Assembly (NCBI GenBank): GCA_019638485.1
Contig: JAHBTP010000003.1
Coordinates: forward strand, 186,001 to 250,000
Length of the DNA: 64,000 nt
Direction: 5' to 3'
DNA from: Ferruginibacter sp.
Lineage (GTDB): Bacteria > Bacteroidota > Bacteroidia > Chitinophagales > Chitinophagaceae
Below, piece by piece: positions 34,747 through 43,195 of this stretch (its first letter is position 1; the number at the start of each line of letters is the position of its first letter). The notes beneath the pieces were generated by a model that was given only the letters and a program-made list of their open reading frames with translations, made no database searches and was not told the DNA's origin. The position numbers and the translations under genes are program-made.

Positions 34747-35751
34747 ATGTTTAAAAAAATTGCCCTGGTTGTAGGGTTTGCTTTTTTTGCACTCTACTCC
34801 TCCGCACAAGACCCGCATTTCTCTCAATTCTTTGCCTCACCGCTTACCTTAAATCCTGCATTTACCGGTAAGTTTGATGGAACGTGGAGACTTGCTGTTA
34901 ACCACCGGGATCAATGGCCATCTATACCAAAGGCATACGTAACAACCAGCGCTTCTTTTGATATGGGAATTTTAAAAGACAGAATTCCTGATGGAGATGT
35001 ATTTGGAGTAGGTGTATCAGGGGTTTCTGATGCCAGCGCCAACAGCCAATTAAAACTAAACTACGGCTCACTTTCTCTTTCTTACCATAAATCATTGGAT
35101 GCAAACGGATACAATACTATCGGTGCAGGGTTTCAGGGTACTTACAGCAGCATGAACCTGGATGTATCCAAATTAACCTTTGAAAGTATGCTCCAACAAA
35201 ATGGTTTTACCGGACAATCAGGAGAATTCTTTACCAATGGCACTAACCAAAATTATCTCGACCTTAACGCCGGATTGCTGTATTCTGGCTCCTCAAATGG
35301 ACAGAATAACTATTATTTAGGCGTTTCTATGTATCATATAAATAAACCAAAAGTAAGTTTCAAAGACCAAAACTGGTACCTCTCAGGGCGAGTTACAGTT
35401 CATGGGGGAGGCTCATTTCCGGTTAGTGACGTATTAGGCGTTTATACTTCTTTCATCTATCAAATGCAAAACAAAGCAAACGAAACGATGCTTGGAGCCG
35501 CTATCAGTCTTAATGCCAATGGAGATAAAGAAAATCCTACCAATGTATTTATAGGATCATGGTTACGGCTTAACGATGCCTTTATCCCATATCTGGGGCT
35601 TGAATTTTACGGAATTCGCTTTGGCGCCAGCTACGATATAAATGTAAGTAGCCTTAAAGCAGCAACCAACAACCGGGGTGGTAGTGAATTTTCCATCATC
35701 TATATTAAAAAGCCGGTTGAGGTAAAAGGAATTCCCTGCCCAAGATTTTAG
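34747..35751 (+). CDS. PorP/SprF-family type IX secretion outer-membrane protein
   Basis: Exported protein of 334 residues with a signal peptide (MFKKIALVVGFAFFALYSSAQ). The family start is DPHFSQFFASPLTLNPAFTGKFDGTWRLAV, and the beta-strand-rich body ends ALEFYGIRFGASYDIN-like, consistent with an outer-membrane barrel of the PorP/SprF type. SprF is needed for SprB secretion in gliding Flavobacterium, and PorP is a T9SS component in Porphyromonas. Several paralogues usually occur per genome, so this copy could act on one cargo. It is convergent with the glycosylase gene with a 6-base gap. No cargo gene lies directly adjacent. Confidence 0.92.
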   Translation: MFKKIALVVGFAFFALYSSAQDPHFSQFFASPLTLNPAFTGKFDGTWRLAVNHRDQWPSIPKAYVTTSASFDMGILKDRIPDGDVFGVGVSGVSDASANSQLKLNYGSLSLSYHKSLDANGYNTIGAGFQGTYSSMNLDVSKLTFESMLQQNGFTGQSGEFFTNGTNQNYLDLNAGLLYSGSSNGQNNYYLGVSMYHINKPKVSFKDQNWYLSGRVTVHGGGSFPVSDVLGVYTSFIYQMQNKANETMLGAAISLNANGDKENPTNVFIGSWLRLNDAFIPYLGLEFYGIRFGASYDINVSSLKAATNNRGGSEFSIIYIKKPVEVKGIPCPRF

Positions 35752-35757
35752 TATAAA

Positions 35758-36375
35758 CTATTTCTTCGGATAGCCGCTAACGTAAGCATTACCTTTTATA
35801 TAAAACCGATATGGGTAATCCGCATCGGGATATCCGGCACCCTCTACTCCAATCCGCTTGCTTATTCCAATTCTATTATCTGCAATAGAAAATCCATCAT
35901 CCAGTATATACAATAAATTACCTAATAAACTCAAACCGGAGTTTCCTTTAGAAATACCTAATGCCCTGGAAACATTTCCCGGCCCACTCGACACCGATAC
36001 ATCCCCATCTTTCTTACCCGCTCGCTTTAACATGATATCCAAACCAACCAAGGGTTCAACTGCCCTAATTAAAATCGCATCCGGAATACCCCGTTTATTG
36101 GTTACTACATTCATCATATTATGCACACCGTAACACACATAAACATAAGATGTGCCGGGCCTTCCATACATATCCTCATTCCTCGCAGTACGCCTGCCAC
36201 CATAAGCATGTGAAGCGCTATCATTAACAGATTTATATCCTTCGGCTTCTACAATCCTTCCTGCAGTAATATTATTATCAAATGAACTCAATAAAACCTT
36301 TCCCAATAGTTCATAAGCTATCCTCAACACATTTGTTCGATTGTAAAATGACAGTGAAATTTTCTTTCCCTTCAT
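35758..36375 (-). CDS. DNA-3-methyladenine glycosylase (AAG/MPG type)
   Basis: Base-excision DNA repair enzyme that removes alkylated and deaminated purines. Its 205 residues are the usual length for this monofunctional fold. The active-site region is AGRIVEAEGYKSVNDSASHA (near 38-57) with the catalytic Glu. Further family blocks are TARNEDMYGRPGTSYVYVCYGVH, NVVTNKRGIPDAILIRAVEP and SGPGNVSRALGISKGNSG. The N-terminus LSFYNRTNVLRIAYELLGKVL also fits. It is convergent with the PorP/SprF gene and divergent from the EI24 gene. Confidence 0.96.
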   Translation of the reverse strand: MKGKKISLSFYNRTNVLRIAYELLGKVLLSSFDNNITAGRIVEAEGYKSVNDSASHAYGGRRTARNEDMYGRPGTSYVYVCYGVHNMMNVVTNKRGIPDAILIRAVEPLVGLDIMLKRAGKKDGDVSVSSGPGNVSRALGISKGNSGLSLLGNLLYILDDGFSIADNRIGISKRIGVEGAGYPDADYPYRFYIKGNAYVSGYPKK

Positions 36376-36459
36376 AAACGTAAATTAATCAGAATGTATT
36401 TATTAAGCACAGCTTTTAGTTGTTTTCTTTAACTTTATTCCTATTCGCTAAGGTTAACT

Positions 36460-37230
36460 ATGCTTAAGGAAATTGTAATTGCTTTTCAATCTTATTTTCA
36501 AGCTCATTATTTCATAATGAAACATAAGCTTTGGAAATGGATTGTTATACCCGGACTGATATACGCCATCCTTTTTATTGTTGGCCTCTACTTCTTCTTA
36601 ACCTCCAGCAATGCCGCAATTAGATTTATGATGGAAGCTGGTGGAATTAAAGCTTGGCTTGATAAAATTCAAACATCATGGATTAGCTTCATGTTTCTGT
36701 TTGGGCAAATTATGCTTCAATTAGTGCTCCTTCTTTTCTATTTCTCTTTATTTAAATACCTATTCCTTATTATTGGCTCTCCGGTTTTTTCGTATCTAAG
36801 TGAAAAGACCGAGAGTATATTAGAAGGAAAAGACTTTGCATTCAGTTTTTCTCAATTAGCAAAAGATATTGTACGAGGCATACGCCTTGCTTTTAGAAAT
36901 TTAGTATGGCAATCTGTTTATATGGTTACTATATTCTTCCTTTCCCTTGTACCCTTTGTGGGTTGGATAATGCCCTTGGTAGCCTTGTTTATTGAATGTT
37001 ATTATCTTGGATTTTCTATGCTCGATTATAGCAGTGAAAGACACCGGCTCGGTTATATACAAAGTATAAAATTTGTAGGCAATCATAAGGGATTAGCCAT
37101 CGGAAATGGTATGGTATTTTATTTGCTTCATCTGCTTCCTGTAATAGGATGGATGCTGGCACCAGGTTATGCAGTAACCGCTGCAACTTTAAGCCTAATA
37201 AATGCTAAAAAAAGCAAACTCATTTTCTAA
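36460..37230 (+). CDS. EI24/CysZ-like integral membrane protein
   Basis: Inner-membrane protein of 256 residues with about five strong hydrophobic segments. Examples are IPGLIYAILFIVGLYFFLTS near 30-50 and LFGQIMLQLVLLLFYFSLF near 85-105, and the FLSLVPFVGWIMPLVALFIE motif. The pattern LVPFVGWIMPL followed by YYLGFSMLDYSSERHRLGY is characteristic of the EI24/CysZ fold, which includes the CysZ sulfate channel. Here no sulfate-assimilation genes are near, so the transported solute is unknown. Its stop overlaps the ATG of the next gene (TAATG at 37228-37232), so translation is probably coupled. Confidence 0.88.
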   Translation: MLKEIVIAFQSYFQAHYFIMKHKLWKWIVIPGLIYAILFIVGLYFFLTSSNAAIRFMMEAGGIKAWLDKIQTSWISFMFLFGQIMLQLVLLLFYFSLFKYLFLIIGSPVFSYLSEKTESILEGKDFAFSFSQLAKDIVRGIRLAFRNLVWQSVYMVTIFFLSLVPFVGWIMPLVALFIECYYLGFSMLDYSSERHRLGYIQSIKFVGNHKGLAIGNGMVFYLLHLLPVIGWMLAPGYAVTAATLSLINAKKSKLIF

Positions 37231-37934
37231 TGGTTACCGTATATTTAATTCCTACCTATTTGCACGAAGAAGGCCTTCAATGTTTACCCAACTATCTCCT
37301 TGAGGCTATTCACCATTGCAAGGTTATTTTTACCGAAAACGAACGCACTACTCGCCGTTATCTAAAAATGCTGGATAGTAAGATTATTATTGACGATTTT
37401 GAATGGCATACTATAAATAAAAACTCTACAGATTATATTATCTCTTTTCAACAAGCCATTAAACAACAAAAAACAATAGCCATTTTTAGTGAAGCTGGCC
37501 TCCCGGGAATTGCTGATCCGGGACAAGACCTTATAGCTATAGCGCACCAAAATAAATGTATAATAAAACCCTTAGTTGGACCCGGAGCTATTTTTCTGGC
37601 CTTAATGGCCAGTGGGCTTAATGGACAACATTTTGAGTTTTTAGGATATATACCCATAGATAAGAATGAAAGAGAAAAGAAAATAAGGCAGATGGAAAAA
37701 GAATCAATGCTTACAGGGTGCACAAAGATATTTATAGAAACTCCCTATCGAAATGCTTCATTAATAGAAAGTCTTATTACTAACTGTAACCCACAAACGA
37801 AATTATGTATTGGCGTTAATCTCACCGGCCCTAACGAGAAAATTATTACTCAAACCATATCAAACTGGAAAAAGAAAAAGCCTGATTTACAGAAAATGCC
37901 CGCCATCTTTTTAATAAATGCAAAGGAAGTTTAA
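37230..37934 (+). CDS. RsmI-like SAM-dependent methyltransferase (tetrapyrrole methylase fold)
   Basis: The 234-residue protein has the tetrapyrrole-methylase fold used by RsmI (rRNA cytidine 2'-O-methyltransferase) but lacks the full RsmI C-terminus. The N-terminal strand VYLIPTYLHEEG, the FTENERTTRRYLKML stretch, and IAIFSEAGLPGIADPGQDL (near 89-107) with PLVGPGAIFLALMASG identify the family. Bacteroidota often carry this RsmI paralogue beside a true RsmI, so the rRNA target is likely but unproven. It is translationally coupled to the EI24 gene. The downstream DNA (from 37935) is gene-free for about 366 bases. Confidence 0.85.
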   Translation: MVTVYLIPTYLHEEGLQCLPNYLLEAIHHCKVIFTENERTTRRYLKMLDSKIIIDDFEWHTINKNSTDYIISFQQAIKQQKTIAIFSEAGLPGIADPGQDLIAIAHQNKCIIKPLVGPGAIFLALMASGLNGQHFEFLGYIPIDKNEREKKIRQMEKESMLTGCTKIFIETPYRNASLIESLITNCNPQTKLCIGVNLTGPNEKIITQTISNWKKKKPDLQKMPAIFLINAKEV

Positions 37935-38300
37935 CCGCATAAACCTCCCATCTTCATATTTATTACAAGTAACTTGTCTTTTAAATAGCCCATCTAATCA
38001 CTCATTTCCAAGCTCAAGATTGCCTTAAACAGCCTTTAAAACTTATCGAATAACCGATTTTAGAGCAAAAAAAAGAGAAGATAAGTTTACCATTTATTGG
38101 CTAAACATAACCATTTATAAACTAAACATGACCGCTTATTAAATAGGCCAAAATCTTATTAATATTTTAAACAACCTTTATAATAGAATTCTATTATGCA
38201 TTAGGCCAGTAAAAAAGCAAATAGCATTAGTGCAAAATGGATTGTATTAACTGTTCTAATTGAAATTGAAAACTATTTTAATTACAAAAAAAATCAAATC
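37935..38300. other. Gene-free AT-rich spacer with weak tandem repeat
   Basis: No gene is seen. An imperfect repeat with a period of about 21 bases runs from 38089 to about 38150; the units begin ACCATTTATTGG, AACCATTTATAA and GACCGCTTATTA. It may be a regulatory leader for the following secreted-protein gene or just AT-rich filler. Confidence 0.5.
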
Positions 38301-38696
38301 ATGAAAACAAGATTATTTTTTCTCTTAACATCACTTTTAATTTTAGGAGCTTTAAATGTTGAAGGGCAATCTATTTCGAACACAAGAAACAACAAAAGTT
38401 CAAGTAAGACATCTGCTCCCAATAAGCAAACACGCGAAGAATTAAACTCACAACCGCTACCACCTAAAAGCACAAATGCAACAAGTAAAAATTCAAAACT
38501 CAAAAAGAAAATTAGAGGTAACAGAGAGAATACATTAAATCAGCAGTCTTATCCTTCAATAGAAGTGGACAAAACAAACAACACCCCCAATCCCCAACCT
38601 TTCACACCTGAATATGATGGTCGCAAAAAGAAATCCCATAACACGCAACCGCTACCACCTAAAAGCACAAAGGAAAATAGCTTAGAAAATAAATAA
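38301..38696 (+). CDS. Secreted low-complexity protein with repeated QPLPPKST motif
   Basis: Not a known family. It has 131 residues with a signal peptide (MKTRLFFLLTSLLILGALNVEGQ). A Ser/Asn/Lys-rich, presumably disordered, basic mature part follows. QPLPPKST occurs twice, near residues 52 and 117, each coded by an identical 26-base stretch (38451-38476 and 38646-38671). Between them is NPQPFTPEYDGRKKK, which looks like a diverged unit. It is the first of three same-strand secreted genes (38301-41816), each with its own spacer of about 100 bases. No T9SS tail is visible. A structural surface or stress role is speculation. Confidence 0.6.
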   Translation: MKTRLFFLLTSLLILGALNVEGQSISNTRNNKSSSKTSAPNKQTREELNSQPLPPKSTNATSKNSKLKKKIRGNRENTLNQQSYPSIEVDKTNNTPNPQPFTPEYDGRKKKSHNTQPLPPKSTKENSLENK

Positions 38697-38797
38697 AATT
38701 AAAAGGTAGATAATTAATATGCATTAAAGATGAACGATATTTTTTTGCAACAAAATGCATCGAAGACTAAAATTTCAAAATAAATAAAAATAATATT

Positions 38798-39676
38798 ATG
38801 AAAACGATATCGTTCATCTTTATTTTCTTAATCTCGGCTACCCTTACCTCTTATGCACAATCAGACCCTAAAAAAAATGTAACCATAAAAAATGAAAATA
38901 ACAACACAAAGAGAACGACTACCTCTACTCCCGTATTTCAACCATACCATTTAAAAGCAAGACAAGTATTTTGGAACATTAAAGAACCAGCTAAAATATC
39001 AAAACAATCACCAAATGATATCAATTCAAATAGTAATGAACCCTTTGCTGATGAAATAAAAAACTATTTGATAAACCAAAACCTGAACATTAACAACAAA
39101 TCAACCATAAATAAAGATGGAACAGGTAACTGGGGTAACCAAAACAATAGCACCTATGGAAATTGTTTAGATATTTTAACAGGAACCATTATTGGACTTG
39201 AAGAAGCAGAAAATAACCCAAAAACGGTTGATTTAATCTTCATTGCCGCTAATGGAAGTTTCCAAATATGGTCGCCAGACTATGCAAGAAACGAAGTAGC
39301 TGCTGAATATACCAGTAGAAGTGTGCATGAATCTACATCTAAATGGAGTGATGTTAACGAAACACTTATTTCAGAAACAAAACTCACTTCAGGTCAATTT
39401 GAAAAAATTAAAACAAATGCACAAATGCTAAGCGCAGTAAAAAGTTCAAACAACTATGCATCCTCTCTCACCCTATTTGGAAATTTAGAAGGAAAAGTAT
39501 TTTCAGTAAAAGTGGAACATGATAATCGAAGCGTATATGGATTAATTCGAGTAGTAAAGCACTACGGAAACGAAGGAAGTAAAGGATATTTAAAAATACA
39601 GATCAAATCTCAGGGAATAATAAATCCTGCAACAGGCGAAATCAATGTGAACAGTTATATAAGACAACAACTATAA
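38798..39676 (+). CDS. Secreted protein of unknown function
   Basis: The 292-residue protein begins with a signal peptide (MKTISFIFIFLISATLTSYAQ). An Asn/Thr-rich, low-complexity stretch follows (KNVTIKNENNNTKRTTT) before a more ordered region from about residue 110 (GNCLDILTGTIIGLEEAEN, DLIFIAANGSFQIWSPDYARNE). The C-terminus, with VKVEHDNRSVYGLIRVVKHYG and YLKIQIKSQGIINP, looks beta-rich. I do not recognise a domain. It lies between two other exported genes on the same strand, so it is likely part of a secreted set. Its AT-rich, Asn-rich style differs a little from the surrounding housekeeping genes. Confidence 0.7.
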   Translation: MKTISFIFIFLISATLTSYAQSDPKKNVTIKNENNNTKRTTTSTPVFQPYHLKARQVFWNIKEPAKISKQSPNDINSNSNEPFADEIKNYLINQNLNINNKSTINKDGTGNWGNQNNSTYGNCLDILTGTIIGLEEAENNPKTVDLIFIAANGSFQIWSPDYARNEVAAEYTSRSVHESTSKWSDVNETLISETKLTSGQFEKIKTNAQMLSAVKSSNNYASSLTLFGNLEGKVFSVKVEHDNRSVYGLIRVVKHYGNEGSKGYLKIQIKSQGIINPATGEINVNSYIRQQL

Positions 39677-39785
39677 ATAATCAACCCAAAAAATAATTAT
39701 AGGTTCATTTAAAAGAGAAAATCCAAAATAACCTCTTAATGAATACCACACATTCACTAATAGAAAAAATCAAGGTAATAATAAC

Positions 39786-41816
39786 ATGAAAAATAATCTA
39801 CTTCTTTGTTACTTATTAATTTTCGCAACTACAATAAATGCTCAACAAAATCTTCAATGGGCTAAACGAATGGGGGGAACTGATGGTGACTTGGGGCTTT
39901 CCATCACTATAGATGCTGCGGGAAATATTTATACTACAGGGAGTTTTGCCGGAACTGCAGACTTTGACCCGGAGCCGGCAACTTTTAATCTTACAAGCGC
40001 AGGGCGTTATGATATATTCATTTCTAAATTAAATGCTGCAGGAAATTTCCTATGGGCTAAACGGATGGGAGGAACTGATTATGACTACGGGAAATCCATC
40101 GCTGTAGATGCTGCCGGAAATATTTATACTACAGGGAAATTTATCGGAACTGTAGACTTTGACCCGGGGCCGGCAACTTTTAACCTTACAAGCGCAGGGA
40201 GTAATGATATATTTATTTCTAAATTAAATGCTGCAGGAAATTTCCTATGGGCTAAACGGATGGGAGGAACTGATCATGACTACGGGGAATCCATCGCTGT
40301 AGATGCTGCTGGAAATATTTATACTACAGGGAATTTTCGCGGAACTGTAGACTTTGACCCGGGGTCCGCAACTTTTAACCTTACAAGCGCAGGGTCTTCT
40401 GATATATTTATTTCTAAATTAAATACTGCAGGAAATTTCGTATGGACTAAACAGATGGGGGGAACTCGTTATGACGGGGGGAGTTCCATCACTGTAGATG
40501 CTGCCGGAAATATTTATACTACAGGATATTTCCAAGAAACTGTAGACTTTGACCCGGGGTCGGCAACTTTTAACCTTACAGCCCCAGGGATGCTTGAGGA
40601 TATATTTATTTCTAAATTAAATGCTGCAGGAAATTTCGTATGGGCTAAACGGATGGGGGGAACTGGTTATGAAGGGGGGAGTTCCATCGCTGTAGATGCT
40701 GCTGGAAATATTTATACTACAGGATATTTCCATGAAACTGTAGACTTTGACCCGGGGCCGGCAACTTTTAACCTTACAGCCGCAGGGTTTCTTGAGGAAA
40801 TATTTATTTCTAAATTAAATGCTGCCGGAAATTTCCTATGGGCTAAACGAATGGGGGGAACTGATATTGACCGCGGGAATTCCATCTCTGTAGATGCTGC
40901 CGGAAATATTTATACTACAGGATTTTTCTATGAAACTGCAGACTTTGACCCGGGGTCCGCAACTTTTAACCTTACAAGCGCAGGGGATGATGATATATTC
41001 ATTTCCAAATTAAATGCTGCAGGAAATTTCGTATGGGCAAAACGGTTGGGGGAAACTGGTAGTGACAAAGGGCGTTCCATCGCTGTAGATGCTGCGGGAA
41101 ATATTTATACTATAGGGGATTTTTCCGGAACTGCAGACTTTGACCCGGGGCCGGCAACTTTTAACCTTACAAGCGCAGGGAGCTATGATATATTTATTAC
41201 AAAACTTTGCACATCCACTACAGCAATAGACAATAAAACAGCATGCAATAGCTATACATGGATTAATGGAGTTACCTACACCGCGCCAAACAATACCGCT
41301 ACACATATCTTACAAAATGCTGCAGGATGTGATAGTATTGTAACCCTTAACCTAACCATTAATACAGTGGTAGCCACTGCTACTATTAATAGTAACACAC
41401 TTTCAGCAGTTGAAGCTGGCGCAACCTATCAATGGCTGGATTGTAATAATGCAAACAGCCCTATTGATGGGGCTACCAACCAAAATTTTACACCTAACAC
41501 TAATGGTAATTATGCTGTGAAAGTAACAAAAAACGGATGTACAAAAACTTCCGTTTGCTATCCTATTACAAGCATAATAGAAATTGTTGGTATTTACCCC
41601 AATCCCACAAATGGCTCATTTACTGTTGGCATGGGGCAAATAATTGATAAAGGAAGCATTTCAATAAAGAATGTATTAGGACAAGAAGTGTACTCCGAAT
41701 CCTTTTCCTCAAAAAATAAGTTGGAGATAAATATTAACCTATCAGCAGGTACTTATTTTGTTACTGTCTTTAACGATGATAAAAAATTTATCACACTAAA
41801 ATTAATTAAACAATAA
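39786..41816 (+). CDS. T9SS-sorted surface protein with seven 65-residue repeats
   Basis: The 676-residue exported protein has a signal peptide (MKNNLLLCYLLIFATTINAQ). Seven tandem repeats span about residues 24-474, each of 65-66 residues. The unit follows WAKRMGGT, DAAGNIYTTG, DFDPGPATFNLTSAG and DIFISKLNAAGNF (SBBP-like beta-propeller blades). A Cys-rich bridge (ACNSYTW, AAGCDSIVTL) is followed by the Por-type secretion sorting tail IVGIYPNPTNGSFTVGM. The protein should be exported through the T9SS and anchored or released at the surface. Seven blades would suit a propeller. The SBBP label is from motif memory. The adjacent secreted genes may be unrelated. Confidence 0.9.
   Translation: MKNNLLLCYLLIFATTINAQQNLQWAKRMGGTDGDLGLSITIDAAGNIYTTGSFAGTADFDPEPATFNLTSAGRYDIFISKLNAAGNFLWAKRMGGTDYDYGKSIAVDAAGNIYTTGKFIGTVDFDPGPATFNLTSAGSNDIFISKLNAAGNFLWAKRMGGTDHDYGESIAVDAAGNIYTTGNFRGTVDFDPGSATFNLTSAGSSDIFISKLNTAGNFVWTKQMGGTRYDGGSSITVDAAGNIYTTGYFQETVDFDPGSATFNLTAPGMLEDIFISKLNAAGNFVWAKRMGGTGYEGGSSIAVDAAGNIYTTGYFHETVDFDPGPATFNLTAAGFLEEIFISKLNAAGNFLWAKRMGGTDIDRGNSISVDAAGNIYTTGFFYETADFDPGSATFNLTSAGDDDIFISKLNAAGNFVWAKRLGETGSDKGRSIAVDAAGNIYTIGDFSGTADFDPGPATFNLTSAGSYDIFITKLCTSTTAIDNKTACNSYTWINGVTYTAPNNTATHILQNAAGCDSIVTLNLTINTVVATATINSNTLSAVEAGATYQWLDCNNANSPIDGATNQNFTPNTNGNYAVKVTKNGCTKTSVCYPITSIIEIVGIYPNPTNGSFTVGMGQIIDKGSISIKNVLGQEVYSESFSSKNKLEININLSAGTYFVTVFNDDKKFITLKLIKQ
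39855..41207 (+). repeat. Seven tandem 195-base repeats inside the surface-protein gene
   Basis: The repeat units in codons are 65, 65, 65, 66, 66, 65 and a slightly shorter last one. The bases are very similar between units, especially the segment coding AAGNIYTTG, which is nearly constant. Such high DNA similarity allows repeat gain or loss by recombination. Confidence 0.85.
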
Positions 41817-41901
41817 AAAACATAAGTGTATAAAAAATGGTTACCTACCATCTTTACACCCCTTAAAAAAAGAAAATACTACGTCCAGCAAGTATAATTA
41901 A

Positions 41902-41945
41902 GCCATCGGAATACTGGGTAAGTTTAAACCCGGTATTTCCGGTGC
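41902..41945. other. Imperfect hairpin between convergent transcripts
   Basis: GGAATACTGGGT (41908-41919) pairs with 41928-41940 with one bulge and one G-T pair, loop AAGTTTA-like; a few outer pairs extend it. It lacks a T tract, so a terminator role is uncertain. It lies in the 244-base spacer after the surface-protein gene and before the efflux adaptor gene. I see no gene in that spacer. Confidence 0.4.
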
Positions 41946-42060
41946 TTAGTTTATGAAGAAGCACTGTTTTGTATTTGCAAATGAAGAAAGGAATAAGATT
42001 GTTGTAAACACAATTAGATAATTTCTTAAAAGCTGTAAGATTTATTCAGTTCTTAAATTT

Positions 42061-43188
42061 CTATTCTTCCCCCTTATTCTTCATCGCCATCAGTAAAGTA
42101 TAAGCTCCTTGCTGAACGATTTTGCTATTTTTCAATACTTCGGTATTGACAATTTCTGTAAAACCGTCTCCACTGCTTCCAACTTCTACCGCTAACATTT
42201 CAAAGTTATTAGCGTCCTTTTGTTTAAAAACATAATGTTTCCCTTCAAAAGGAACTATACAGTCATCAGGCAGGGAAAGGTTTTGCGTTTCAGGTATTTC
42301 GATTGTTGCATTCATATACATTCCTGGAATTAAATTAGCATCATAGTTTTCAAAATGGGCATGAACTTCTACGGCTCTATCCTCTGAAATATTTTTCCCA
42401 ATGAGAATAATTTTTCCTTGATACTTCTTATCCGGATTATTATTGGTATAACTGACTAATGGCATACCTATCTGAATTTTATTCCAATCTTTTTCAAAAA
42501 CTTTCAAATTCAAATGAATATCCCTTGGGTCAACCAATTCAAACAGTACATCTGATGAACTCACATACTTGCCAATATTGACCAGTACTTTGGTAACATA
42601 TCCATCAAAAGGTGCGTAAATACTAGATGTTCGCTTGATGTTATTAACGGTTATTTGATTGGGGTTGATATGAATGAGTTGTAGTTTTTGTTCTAATGCT
42701 GCCAAAGACGCTTCTAATATTTTGTAATCTGCCTGTGCTTGCTGGAAAACCTTATCGCTGCTGGCTTTGCTTTGATTAAGTTCCTTTTGACGATTATATT
42801 CTTCTTTTGCATTTTGCAATTGTGCTTTTGTAGTAAGATAATCCTGTTGTAATTGGATATACTGATTGTCTTCTAAAGTGACCAATATTTCGCCTTTTCT
42901 GAAATGCATACCGGGCAATAGTTTGGTAGACTGAACCCTGCCACCCATAGCACTACTGACAGAAACTAAATTTTGTGGTGGTACATCTATTGTTCCGTTC
43001 AGTTTCAAAGTGTGATGGATATTTTTCTCTTGCAACTCCGTTGTGCTTATTTGAAAATTATTAAGCTGTTCTTTGGTCAATGAAAGGTGATTTTCATTGG
43101 CTGGATTGGGCTGTTTATCTTCTTCTTTTTGACTGTTTTTACAACCGAAAAGGGCTAAACTTAAAAGGATGACAATTATATTTTTCAT
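42061..43188 (-). CDS. Efflux RND periplasmic adaptor (CzcB/CusB type) lipoprotein
   Basis: Periplasmic membrane-fusion subunit of a heavy-metal RND pump, 375 residues. The N-terminal signal carries a lipobox (IIVILLSLALFGCKNSQ, Cys16). The barrel-sandwich hybrid domain contains the motif VSSAMGGRVQSTKLLPGMHF. The coiled-coil hairpin spans roughly 108-165 (YIQLQQDYLTTKAQLQNAKEEY). It is followed by IYAPFDGYVTKVLVNIGKYV and beta-barrel segments. It starts 7 bases after the stop of the CzcA-TolC gene, so both are one operon. The metal is not readable from sequence; copper/silver or cobalt/zinc/cadmium are the usual family substrates. Confidence 0.93.
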   Translation of the reverse strand: MKNIIVILLSLALFGCKNSQKEEDKQPNPANENHLSLTKEQLNNFQISTTELQEKNIHHTLKLNGTIDVPPQNLVSVSSAMGGRVQSTKLLPGMHFRKGEILVTLEDNQYIQLQQDYLTTKAQLQNAKEEYNRQKELNQSKASSDKVFQQAQADYKILEASLAALEQKLQLIHINPNQITVNNIKRTSSIYAPFDGYVTKVLVNIGKYVSSSDVLFELVDPRDIHLNLKVFEKDWNKIQIGMPLVSYTNNNPDKKYQGKIILIGKNISEDRAVEVHAHFENYDANLIPGMYMNATIEIPETQNLSLPDDCIVPFEGKHYVFKQKDANNFEMLAVEVGSSGDGFTEIVNTEVLKNSKIVQQGAYTLLMAMKNKGEE

Positions 43189-43195
43189 TGTTATT

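Noticed and set aside
37965..37977. Palindrome ACAAGT-A-ACTTGT as operator or terminator
   Set aside because: The loop is one base, it has no T tract and no known regulator fits, so it may be chance.
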